DNA of 7,675 nt from Gemmatimonadota bacterium (GTDB taxonomy: Bacteria > Gemmatimonadota > Gemmatimonadetes > Longimicrobiales > Gaopeijiaceae), in contig PCCM01000135.1 of the NCBI GenBank assembly GCA_002731735.1, positions 1 through 7,675 on the forward strand. Direction: 5' to 3'. Made by a program: the position numbers and the translations under genes. The notes under the pieces were generated by a model. That model was not told the origin of the DNA and made no database searches. It saw nothing but the letters and a program-made list of their open reading frames with translations. Of this stretch, positions 1-6,053 are shown piece after piece. The first letter of the stretch is position 1. Each line of letters opens with the position of its first letter.

Positions 1-539
1 GAGGGCGGGCGAAGTCGAATGGAATCCGCCACCACCTGTCCGTATTCGTCCACGAAGACCCACACCTCGATCGGCTCCCGGCAGACGTCTCGAGGGCATG
101 CCGGAAAAATTATGTTCCGGGGCGAAGGCGGTATGTCACGGAACCGGCCGGACGCGGCGGTCCCGCCGTCGCCGGCCCCATCCCCATCGGGGAGCCCCGG
201 GCCGTCGACACCCGGTCGGTCGCCAAGGATGGACGCCGTCTCGATCTGCTGCTGCTGCTCCTCCTCCAACAACTCGTCCAGAGGCACAGGGTCGAAACTC
301 AGGAGTGGTACCCGAGGCCGGACGATGGGCCTCGGCGGGGGCACGCGGATGGTCATGGCCTGCATACCACCCCGTGCCGCCCGATTATCCCCGGCCCGCG
401 GTCCAGCCGCCGCAAACGGAGACACCAGCTCCGCTTCGCCCCACCACAGTAAGAAAACCAGAAGATGCACGATCACGGCTCCGGCAAATCCGTTCCGCCA
501 AAGCGCGCGCTCCGCGCTGCGCCGTTCGGCGTTGCTCAA
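1..539 (-). CDS. TonB-family energy transducer, 3' end cut by the window edge
   Basis: TonB proteins couple the inner-membrane proton motive force (through ExbB/ExbD) to outer-membrane receptors. Reading the minus strand from a TTG at 539 gives at least 179 residues without a stop. A basic N-terminus (about 1-16, ERRSAERALWR) precedes one membrane anchor at about 17-33 (AVIVHLLVFLLWW). The periplasmic linker follows: SPFAAAGPRAGD at 40-51, a Pro/Arg stretch at 66-79 (VPPPRPIVRPRVP), an acidic/Gln run at 88-98, and a Gly/Asp-rich segment at 106-127. The TonB C-terminal fold starts near 135 and shows EVWVFVDEYGQVVADS at 158-173. The final strand and helix lie outside the window. Two cysteines (148, 153) lie at the start of that domain. 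The start is uncertain: no ATG lies in this frame between the anchor and a TGA at 663-665, and the TTG has no clear Shine-Dalgarno. The family call is strong; the N-terminus is not. Confidence 0.8.
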   Translation of the reverse strand, partial: MSNAERRSAERALWRNGFAGAVIVHLLVFLLWWGEAELVSPFAAAGPRAGDNRAARGGMQAMTIRVPPPRPIVRPRVPLLSFDPVPLDELLEEEQQQQIETASILGDRPGVDGPGLPDGDGAGDGGTAASGRFRDIPPSPRNIIFPACPRDVCREPIEVWVFVDEYGQVVADSIRLRPP

Positions 540-551
540 GCCGTGCGTGGC

Positions 552-623
552 TTGGGTGGCCGGCTCGGTGGTCGGCTCGGCGGTCGGCTCAGTGATCGGC
601 TCGATGATCGGCTCGGTGGTCGG
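552..623 (-). repeat. 12-bp tandem repeat, six units, upstream of the TonB anchor
   Basis: Read on the minus strand, six consecutive 12-bp units follow the pattern CCGAYCAYCGAG (for example CCGACCACCGAG at 612-623 and again at 564-575). The last unit, CCGGCCACCCAA, is degenerate. In the TonB frame the units encode EPTT, EPII, EPIT, EPTA, EPTT and EPAT, a typical low-complexity Pro/Glu/Thr spacer, so the repeat may belong to the protein. Because the unit is a multiple of three, gain or loss of a unit would not change the frame. Whether the repeat is translated depends on which start codon is real. Confidence 0.85.
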
Positions 624-662
624 CGTCGAGATCGTTCGACTCCCGAAGATTGATAGCGTACG

Positions 663-689
663 TCATACTACTGTCTCGCGCACGTGCAT
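663..689 (-). other. Eight-codon open frame with a good ribosome-binding site, in frame with TonB but closed by TGA
   Basis: On the minus strand a GGAGA (696-700) sits six bases before an ATG (687-689), the best translation start in the tonB/hemQ intergenic region. It encodes MHVRETVV and ends at a TGA (663-665). This is exactly the TonB reading frame, which then stays open through the 12-bp repeat into the anchor. The TGA also overlaps a second ATG (664-666, ATGA), which opens another frame: MTYAINLRESNDLDADHR and on to a TGA at 589-591. It could be the true TonB start broken by a point mutation or base-call error, a leader peptide, or chance. Confidence 0.35.
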
Positions 690-753
690 GTTTCGTCTCC
701 GGCTTCCGAATCGAAAGCTCCTTGCTCCTGTTCCGTAGTTTCGGCAGTTTTGA

Positions 754-777
754 GGCTCCCCAGGAGCCCGCCTGGGG
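754..777 (+). promoter_or_regulatory. Two overlapping, mutually exclusive hairpins in the hemQ leader
   Basis: GGCTCC (754-759) can pair with GGAGCC (763-768) across a 3-base loop. CCCCAGG (758-764) can instead pair perfectly with CCTGGGG (771-777) across a 6-base loop. The arms share bases, so only one hairpin can form at a time. The second ends 22 bases before the hemQ ATG. There is no U-tract, so this is not an obvious terminator. It might affect translation initiation, or it might be fortuitous GC-rich pairing. The rest of 666-799 shows no promoter I can defend. Confidence 0.3.
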
Positions 778-799
778 ACCATATCCCACGAGTCGAGCC

Positions 800-1621
800 A
801 TGACCGATACAAAGGAAAACGTCCCTCGGGGCGTGCGCCCAAACCTCCCCAAGCGACCCGCGATGGACGGAGACGCCTGGGAACAGATCCAGGCCGAGCA
901 AGAGAAAATGAAGGAGCGGGAGTTCGTTCGCTTCTCGGTGTTCAAGGTAGACCCCGCCTGGCGTAGGCTATCCCCCGAAGAGCGAGCCACGCACAAAGAT
1001 GAGTTCGAGTCGGTGGTGGCGGGTCGCGTCCGCAAGATGATGATCTACAGCTATGCGTTGGTTGGGACCCGCGGTGATGCGGATTTTCTGCTCTGGCAGG
1101 CCGCCCGAGACATGGGCCAACTCCATGATCTCGCGTCCGCGTTGAACCAGACCGGCCTGGGCGGATATCTCTCCTTGGCCCATTCGTACTTCGCCATGAC
1201 GAAGCGCTCCATATACCTCAACCGGTACGAGCAGGAGTATGTGCAGACGTATGGCGGTGCGGAGGTGCTCGATTCGGCCCGTGTCGCCATCAATCCGCAG
1301 GGGTCCGAGTATCTTTTCGTCTACCCGATGGCGAAGATCCGCGACTGGTACAAGCTCCCCCACGAAGACCGTCAGCGCATGATGGACGAACACATCCGGG
1401 TCGGCCACCAGTGGCCGGATGTGAAACTCAACACGACCTACTCGTACGGCTTGGACGATCAGGAGTTCGTGGTCGCCTTCGAGTCGGACCATCCGGGGCG
1501 CTTTCTCGATTTGCTCATGGCTCTGCGTCTCACCGAGGCGTCGGCCTACACGCTTTTTGACGTCCCGGCTTTTACTGGGCTGGCCCGATCCATGAGGGAT
1601 ACGCTGGACTCGGTCGGATGA
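800..1621 (+). CDS. hemQ: HemQ-like coproheme decarboxylase (chlorite dismutase family)
   Basis: HemQ/ChdC converts coprohaem III to protohaem b in the cytoplasm, the last step of the coproporphyrin-dependent haem pathway. The 273-residue product carries the family's haem-binding half at about 169-256: SEYLFVYPMAKIRDWYKL, MMDEH, then TTYSYGLDDQEFVVAFESD. The W183 to H198 spacing of 15 matches the Trp-to-proximal-His spacing in this family as I remember it, making H198 the likely iron ligand. Y171, 27 residues before it, falls where Firmicute HemQ has its catalytic tyrosine. N211, 13 after H198, sits where Firmicute HemQ has Gln and true chlorite dismutase has Arg, so chlorite breakdown is unlikely. 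The first ~38 residues precede the family fold. The ATG at 800 lacks a clear Shine-Dalgarno, and M37 (ATG at 908, after AAGAGAAA) is an alternative start. ctaB follows after 98 bp and is probably co-transcribed. A less specific haem-dependent peroxidase role cannot be excluded. Confidence 0.85.
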   Translation: MTDTKENVPRGVRPNLPKRPAMDGDAWEQIQAEQEKMKEREFVRFSVFKVDPAWRRLSPEERATHKDEFESVVAGRVRKMMIYSYALVGTRGDADFLLWQAARDMGQLHDLASALNQTGLGGYLSLAHSYFAMTKRSIYLNRYEQEYVQTYGGAEVLDSARVAINPQGSEYLFVYPMAKIRDWYKLPHEDRQRMMDEHIRVGHQWPDVKLNTTYSYGLDDQEFVVAFESDHPGRFLDLLMALRLTEASAYTLFDVPAFTGLARSMRDTLDSVG

Positions 1622-1719
1622 CGGAGCCGTGCCATCACTGACCAGGCTCCCCAGCGCCTCCGACCACAACGCCTGAGACCAACACGCCTGAGGCCGAGAG
1701 AGGGGCGACGAAGGTCAAC

Positions 1720-2655
1720 ATGAGCGAAGCCGTCGAAACGCGATCGGATCCACCGCAGGATCCCGCACCCGATCCGACCCCGGATTCAACGCCTGCGCGC
1801 GGCAAGGCCGGCGCACTCTACGAACTCACCAAGCCGGGCATAGCCGGATACGTCATGATGACGGCCGGCGTGAGTTACTACGTGGCATCTGGTGGCAGCG
1901 CCGAAATCCTCCCGGTCACACACACTCTCTTGGGTGTTGCCCTCGGGACGGCAGGCGCACTCGCCCTCAACCAGTACGTGGAACGTGACGTAGACGCCAT
2001 CATGACACGTACACAGACGCGACCTTTGCCGTCAGGCCGCTTGCGTCCCGGGGAGGCATTGGCGTTCGGGTGGGTCCTCCTTGTGGCTGGACTGGCCTAC
2101 CTCGGGCTCACGGTCGGCTGGTTGCCTTCCGTGCTCACGGCGGCCTCGGCCGCGGCATACATTCTCGCCTACACACCCCTTAAGACGCGGTCGTATCTAG
2201 CCACACTCGTGGGGGCCGTACCAGGCGCCTTTCCGGCTCTGATCGGGTGGAGCGCCGCGACGGGCACTGTGGAGTTCGGCGGCGTCATACTGTTCTGTAT
2301 TGCGTTCCTTTGGCAACTCCCCCACGTCTTGGCACTCGCCTGGTTACTGCGGGAGGACTACGCCCGCGTCGGCTTTTTCCTGAGCCCTCCGAGCGACCCC
2401 GAGGGCCTGCGAATCGGCAGGCATATGGTGTACCACTCCGTGTCGCTCCTGATGATCAGCGGCTTCCCCACATTCCTGGGGCTCACCGGCCAAATCTACC
2501 TCGCAGGCGCCCTCGTCTTGGCGTTGATCACCCTTGGGGTCTCCCTGGCCGCAGCCGCCAAGATGACCCGGAGCCGGGCCCGGCGGGTTTTTCTCTGGTC
2601 TCTTCTTTACCAGCCATTGCTGTTGGGCCTGCTCCTGATCGACACGGTGCGCTGA
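1720..2655 (+). CDS. ctaB: Protoheme IX farnesyltransferase (haem O synthase), UbiA superfamily
   Basis: CtaB transfers a farnesyl group from farnesyl diphosphate to protohaem, giving haem O for terminal oxidases, in the inner membrane. The 311-residue protein has the first Asp-rich prenyl-diphosphate site at 84-106 (N84, R89, D90, D92, then RTQTRPLPSGR), the second conserved region at 151-157 (YTPLKTR), GAVPGAFPALIGW at 165-177, and the haem O synthase block FLWQLPHVLALAW at 196-208 followed by REDYARVG. About nine hydrophobic segments span from 40 to the C-terminus. Residues 10-26 form a Pro/Asp/Thr-rich cytoplasmic tail (PPQDPAPDPTPDSTP), an ordinary extension ahead of the ELTKPGI start of the fold. 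GAAGGT at 1710-1715 lies four bases before the ATG and supports the start. The neighbour hemQ makes its haem substrate. No oxidase subunit genes lie in the window. Confidence 0.94.
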   Translation: MSEAVETRSDPPQDPAPDPTPDSTPARGKAGALYELTKPGIAGYVMMTAGVSYYVASGGSAEILPVTHTLLGVALGTAGALALNQYVERDVDAIMTRTQTRPLPSGRLRPGEALAFGWVLLVAGLAYLGLTVGWLPSVLTAASAAAYILAYTPLKTRSYLATLVGAVPGAFPALIGWSAATGTVEFGGVILFCIAFLWQLPHVLALAWLLREDYARVGFFLSPPSDPEGLRIGRHMVYHSVSLLMISGFPTFLGLTGQIYLAGALVLALITLGVSLAAAAKMTRSRARRVFLWSLLYQPLLLGLLLIDTVR

Positions 2656-2676
2656 GGTTCGGACGTCGCCGAAACC
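2656..2676. terminator. Candidate hairpin between the convergent ctaB and serA genes
   Basis: Immediately after the ctaB TGA, GGTTCGG (2656-2662) can pair with CCGAAACC (2669-2676) with one bulged A and a 6-base loop. The hairpin fills most of the 29-bp gap between two convergent genes, where a bidirectional terminator would be expected. There is no U-run on either side, so intrinsic termination would be weak. Confidence 0.35.
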
Positions 2677-2684
2677 GCTGACGC

Positions 2685-4283
2685 CTAAGCGCCGAAATAC
2701 ACAGCCCGCGCGTCCAGAATGTCGTCGTCCTCGCTCAGAGTCTCGAGGAACTCGGGGCTGACTTTGCTATCGACGGACACGGCCGCCAGAGCCAGGCCAC
2801 CCTCAGCCTCCCTCGACTGAATGTACTCGGCGATGTTCAAGCCGTGTTGAGCCAAGAGGGTCCCCACCCTCCCGATGACGCCGGGGACGTCATTGTTCCG
2901 GAGTACGATCAGGCACCGTTCGGGTTTAACGCTCAGTTCGTACCCGTCGATCTGCACGATCCGAGGATGATGCTGTTCGCCCAACAGTGCACCGGCCACA
3001 CGTACCTTCTGTTCCTCGGTCTCGAGAACGATCTCGAGGAACTTGGCATAGTCCTCCCGCGGGGGCTGCAGCGTGGTGGTGAGCTCGATACCCCGCCCCG
3101 TGGCTAGGTGGAGGGCGTTCACGTAGTTGACGTTTCGCGCCCCCAAAACCGGTGTAAGCACTCCGGTCATGGCAGCCGCCGTCAGCGGTGAAAGAATCTC
3201 ATTGTCGAGCCCCGCAACCGAGATGTCGGCCTTCCGCATTCCGCCCCGGCCCAGGGCGCCAGCCACCCGCCCGACCTTGTGCGCCAAGTCCATGAGAGGC
3301 CTGAGGAACTCGAGCTCCTCCCCTCCGATCGCGGGCGCGTTCAACGCTTTTGAGAGATCCCCTTCGAGCAGCGCAGCACTTACGCCCAACGCAATTTCGT
3401 TTGAGACCAACTCCTGAGCCTCTGCTGTCGAAGCTCCGAGATGCGGCGTGAGAACGAGGTTCTGAACGCCCCTCAGGGGGCTATCCTCGGGAAGCGGCTC
3501 GGTCTCGTACACATCCAGGGCGGCGGCGGCGATTTCCCCCGACTCGAGTGCCGCGATCAAGGCACCCTCATCGACGACCCCGCCCCGCGCGGTGTTGACC
3601 AGGATGGCCGTCGACTTCATGACCTTGAGCTCAGCCTCACCAATCATGCCCTCCGTCTGCGGTGTGAGCGGCACATGCAACGAGATCACGTCCCCGCGAG
3701 AGATCACGTCGCCGAGCTCGACGCGCTCGATTCGCAGTTCTTTTGCACGCTCCTCCGTCAGGTAGGGATCATGAGCGATCGTTTCCATGCCGAAGGCCTG
3801 GGCGCGCAATGCGACTTCGGCCCCGATCCGCCCTGCGCCCACGAGCCCGAGCGTCTTGCCCCGAATCTCTATCCCAGAGAACTGAGACCGAGCCCATGCG
3901 CCACCCTGCACCGAAGCGTCTGCCCACGAAACGTTACGCGCGACCGTCAAGATCAGAGCCATCGCGAGCTCGGCGGCGGATACGGTGTTGCCTTCCGGAG
4001 CGTTGATCACCGGGATCCCGAACTCCGTTGCGACGCCGAGATCGATGTTGTCGACGCCCACTCCTGCGCGACCGACCACCCTCAAATTGGGAGCCTGCTC
4101 GAGAAGTTCGCGCGTCACCTTGGTCGCGCTGCGTACGATCAGGCCGTGAGCCCGTCCCAATGCCTCCCGCATCTCCTCTTCACCGTTCGGCACCAAGATC
4201 TCGAAGCGGTCATCCTCGGTAAGGGCTACCAGGCCCGAAAGGGACATCTTGTCGGTCGCAATGACGACGAATTTCTCGCTCAT
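2685..4283 (-). CDS. serA: D-3-phosphoglycerate dehydrogenase, long form with ASB and ACT domains
   Basis: SerA oxidises 3-phosphoglycerate to 3-phosphohydroxypyruvate with NAD, the first step of the phosphorylated serine pathway, in the cytoplasm. The 532-residue product is the usual length of the long form. A substrate domain (1-97, with GRAGVGVDNID at 71-81) flanks the nucleotide-binding domain, which has the Rossmann GAGRIG at 149-154 and D172 for the ribose. The catalytic residues fit the family: R233 in NTARGG, E262 in DVYETEP and H281 in TPHLGAS. An intervening ASB domain covers about 322-445. A C-terminal ACT domain (about 457-530, with NNDVPGVIGRVG at 463-474) is where serine feedback is expected in the family. 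The ATG is preceded by GGAGGT (4290-4295), six bases away, inside the end of the upstream aminotransferase gene. The two genes share ATGA, so translation is probably coupled. Confidence 0.96.
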   Translation of the reverse strand: MSEKFVVIATDKMSLSGLVALTEDDRFEILVPNGEEEMREALGRAHGLIVRSATKVTRELLEQAPNLRVVGRAGVGVDNIDLGVATEFGIPVINAPEGNTVSAAELAMALILTVARNVSWADASVQGGAWARSQFSGIEIRGKTLGLVGAGRIGAEVALRAQAFGMETIAHDPYLTEERAKELRIERVELGDVISRGDVISLHVPLTPQTEGMIGEAELKVMKSTAILVNTARGGVVDEGALIAALESGEIAAAALDVYETEPLPEDSPLRGVQNLVLTPHLGASTAEAQELVSNEIALGVSAALLEGDLSKALNAPAIGGEELEFLRPLMDLAHKVGRVAGALGRGGMRKADISVAGLDNEILSPLTAAAMTGVLTPVLGARNVNYVNALHLATGRGIELTTTLQPPREDYAKFLEIVLETEEQKVRVAGALLGEQHHPRIVQIDGYELSVKPERCLIVLRNNDVPGVIGRVGTLLAQHGLNIAEYIQSREAEGGLALAAVSVDSKVSPEFLETLSEDDDILDARAVYFGA

Positions 4284-5389
4284 GTGAGCACCTCCCCCAG
4301 GGCGTCCAGCACCGCATCGAGTTCGGCGACGGTATGATCACCCATATGGCCGACCCGAAACGAGGCCTCCTTGAGCTTTCCGTACCCACCACCGATGGTG
4401 AATCCTCTCTCCTTCATCGCCGAGACCACAGAAGGCCCGGTCGTCCCCTCGGGAAGCGCCACACAGGTCACGGTCGGAGAACGGGATCCCTCGGGCGCTA
4501 GTACCGACAGCGTGACCCCTCGCTGCTCGCGCATCATGTCCACCCACTGCCCGCACCGGTCGGCCATCGCCTGGTGCCGGGCCCACCTAGCCTCCAACCC
4601 TTCTAGCCGAATCCGGTCCAGCTGTTTGGCCAATGCATACATGAGCGAAACCGCTGGTGTGGTCGGCGTCTGGAGATTGCCGAGCTGCTTCTGGAACGTT
4701 ACCAGATCGAAGTAGACCCCTTTCCGCGTAGCAGCTGCTGAACGGGCCATAAGGCGTTCCGAGGCCACACCGAAGGCGAGGCCAGGGGGCAACGCGAGAG
4801 CCTTCTGCGATCCCGTGAGCACGAAGTCCAAACCCCACTCGTCGGTTTGGACCTCCGCCCCGCCCACGCCCGTCACCGAGTCTACAAGAAGCACTACGTC
4901 GTCGAGTTCTCGGACGGCTTCGGAGATCTCGCTGACCGGGTTCAACGCCCCGGTCGAAGTCTCGGAGTGAACCACCGTTACAGCGTCGAAGCCCCCGGAT
5001 GCCAGCCTTTCACGCACCTGGTCGGCGGCGATGATCTGGCCCCACTCCACCTCGAGCCTCTCGACCTCGAGTCCGCAAGCCTCCGCGATCTGGCCGAATC
5101 GCTGGCTGAATGCACCGTTGACGAGACTCAAAACGCGAGATCGACCTCCGTTCCGCACGGCAGCCTCCATCAAACCGGTCGCTGACGACGTCGATATCAG
5201 AACCGGCCTCTCCGTGCGAAACAGATCTCGGAGCCCCGTTTGCAACTCACCCATGAGTTCCTTGATAGCCGGCCCTCGATGCCCGATTACCGCCTTGTTC
5301 TGGGCGCTCAGCACCTCGGGATGTATCTCCGTCGGACCGGGAAGAAAGAAGCGGCCAAACGAAGTACCCTCTATGGGGGACAACTTCAC
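4280..5389 (-). CDS. Class V PLP aminotransferase (serine-pyruvate/alanine-glyoxylate type), probable phosphoserine aminotransferase partner of SerA
   Basis: This is a fold-type I, class V aminotransferase of 369 residues. It shows the family's N-terminal GPT (18-20) and GHRGP (36-40), the cofactor-stacking region HSETSTG at 141-147, D170 in LLVDSVTG, the Schiff-base lysine K196 in TGSQKALALPPG, and the carboxylate-binding R345 in FRVGHMGD. The family interconverts small amino and keto acids such as serine/pyruvate and alanine/glyoxylate. Some members beside serA act on phosphohydroxypyruvate, replacing SerC. The 4-bp overlap with serA makes that the best guess here, but sequence alone cannot separate it from glyoxylate or serine transamination. 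The start is GTG at 5387-5389, with GGAG at 5397-5400 seven bases before it. No phosphoserine phosphatase gene is present in the window. Confidence 0.88.
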   Translation of the reverse strand: MKLSPIEGTSFGRFFLPGPTEIHPEVLSAQNKAVIGHRGPAIKELMGELQTGLRDLFRTERPVLISTSSATGLMEAAVRNGGRSRVLSLVNGAFSQRFGQIAEACGLEVERLEVEWGQIIAADQVRERLASGGFDAVTVVHSETSTGALNPVSEISEAVRELDDVVLLVDSVTGVGGAEVQTDEWGLDFVLTGSQKALALPPGLAFGVASERLMARSAAATRKGVYFDLVTFQKQLGNLQTPTTPAVSLMYALAKQLDRIRLEGLEARWARHQAMADRCGQWVDMMREQRGVTLSVLAPEGSRSPTVTCVALPEGTTGPSVVSAMKERGFTIGGGYGKLKEASFRVGHMGDHTVAELDAVLDALGEVLT

Positions 5390-5396
5390 GAACGAT

Positions 5397-5400
5397 CTCC
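5397..5400 (-). promoter_or_regulatory. Ribosome-binding site that fixes the GTG start of the aminotransferase
   Basis: GGAG on the minus strand lies seven bases before the GTG at 5387-5389. No ATG is available nearby upstream in the same frame, and the conserved N-terminal GPT motif begins 17 residues later, so this site supports the GTG start. Confidence 0.6.
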
Positions 5401-5445
5401 TACGCAGTTGCTCTTAAGCTGTGATTTGGTCAAAACGATCCCGAC

Positions 5446-5475
5446 GCTGGGGGACCAGCCCGGCGGACGGCGGGC
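5446..5475 (-). other. Pair of adjacent, slightly overlapping hairpins in the aminotransferase leader
   Basis: On the minus strand GCCCG (5471-5475) can pair with CGGGC (5458-5462). GCTGG (5455-5459) can pair with CCAGC (5446-5450) across a 4-base loop. They share two bases (5458-5459). A short T-run (GTTTTG, about 5431-5436) follows at a distance. This may be an attenuator, a weak terminator after the dCMP deaminase gene, or nothing more than GC-rich sequence. I see no riboswitch class I recognise and no open frame with coding character in 5390-5542. Confidence 0.25.
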
Positions 5476-5515
5476 ACACCCGGAGTCGGTGGTGGAGGCC
5501 GGAAGATAACGTGAC

Positions 5516-5546
5516 TTATGAGTTCTGGAAGTCCGGCAAATGTCAA
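5516..5546 (-). promoter_or_regulatory. Candidate sigma-70-type promoter for the aminotransferase-serA pair
   Basis: The minus strand reads a perfect -35 TTGACA at 5541-5546, overlapping the stop of the dCMP deaminase gene. A mediocre -10 lies near 5516-5522 (CTCATA at 18-base or TCATAA at 19-base spacing). It would start a leader of about 120 bases before the GTG. The -10 is poor, so this rests mainly on the -35 and its position. Confidence 0.3.
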
Positions 5547-6052
5547 CGCCAATCCTGCATCCATCGAACATAGTGCACCGTAGTCACACCTCCGCGGTCC
5601 AGAACCTCGAGGCCGGATGGATCCCGGTAGAGCTCGCGGTAATAAAAGTGCGAGACGTTGCCCTGGATGAGCAATTTCGCACAGGCCACACATGGGCTCG
5701 CGGTCACGAAAGCCACCTTGTCCTGAACACCTCCAGGAGCCTTCACTAGGGCGTTTTGCTCCGAATGGATACAGCCACAAGCTCCCGGAGTCGGTCCGTC
5801 ACACTGGTTCGGAAAACTTCGCGCGTTCCCGTTGTAGCCGATGGCGAGCACGTGCTCGAGATCCTTGTCCGTGATGACCGTCCCCACCTTCAGCCTGGCA
5901 CATGTACTTCGCTTGGCCAACTCCTCGGCCATGCGCATGTACACTTCGAAAATCGGCGGGCGGACGACCGACGTTTCACCGACCCCATCACTCTCGATAA
6001 GGTTCAGGGGGTGGTTGTTTTCGGAGACAAGATCCTTCTTGTGAATCGCCAT
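5543..6052 (-). CDS. Deoxycytidylate (dCMP) deaminase
   Basis: This zinc enzyme deaminates dCMP to dUMP, the substrate of thymidylate synthase. The 169-residue protein has the cytidine-deaminase-fold zinc site: H96-S-E98 (the more usual form is HAE; E98 is the proton shuttle) and P120-C121-V-A-C124. RSTCARLKVGTVI at 48-60 and GYNGNARSFPNQCDG at 72-86 are typical of dCMP deaminases rather than of free-cytidine or tRNA-adenosine deaminases. The first ~31 residues (MAIHKKDLVSENNHPLNL and on) precede the usual start of the fold and have no motif I know. No better internal start is visible near the fold boundary. Its ATG lies one base after the typA stop (TAAGATG), with an AGG six bases upstream, so translation is probably coupled to typA. 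Confidence 0.9.
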   Translation of the reverse strand: MAIHKKDLVSENNHPLNLIESDGVGETSVVRPPIFEVYMRMAEELAKRSTCARLKVGTVITDKDLEHVLAIGYNGNARSFPNQCDGPTPGACGCIHSEQNALVKAPGGVQDKVAFVTASPCVACAKLLIQGNVSHFYYRELYRDPSGLEVLDRGGVTTVHYVRWMQDWR

Positions 6053-6053
6053 C

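Noticed and set aside
244..264. Trinucleotide run encoding EEE-QQQQ in the TonB linker
   Set aside because: Only a few codons long and ordinary for low-complexity TonB linkers, so not listed as a separate repeat.
663..665. TGA at the tonB 5' end as a selenocysteine or recoded codon
   Set aside because: No selenoprotein family context or convincing SECIS-like hairpin is visible just downstream, and TonB proteins are not selenoproteins. Mutation, error or an alternative start is simpler.
19..738. Long plus-strand open frames across 1-738 (Ser/Gly/Arg-rich)
   Set aside because: The minus strand here encodes a recognisable TonB-family protein. The plus-strand translations are low-complexity antisense products of GC-rich coding sequence, including a GSVVGS run that only mirrors the 12-bp repeat.
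800..1621. True chlorite dismutase (oxygen-evolving chlorite detoxification)
   Set aside because: The distal Arg position is Asn (N211), there are no perchlorate or chlorate reduction genes nearby, and the neighbour is ctaB, which favours haem synthesis.
753..1654. 11-bp direct repeat AGGCTCCCCAG upstream of both hemQ (753-763) and ctaB (1644-1654)
   Set aside because: A few identical 11-mers are expected by chance in a GC-rich window of this size. It lies at different distances from the two starts and has no operator-like symmetry beyond the hairpin already listed.
1667..1696. Short near-repeat ACGCCTGAGACC / ACGCCTGAGGCC in the hemQ-ctaB gap
   Set aside because: It has only two imperfect copies with no symmetry and no promoter-like elements at a useful spacing. 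It is too weak to call a binding site.
3441..4337. 298-codon open frame on the plus strand opposite serA
   Set aside because: It shows no domain or protein-like composition and runs antisense to a complete, motif-rich SerA. This is a common GC-skew shadow.
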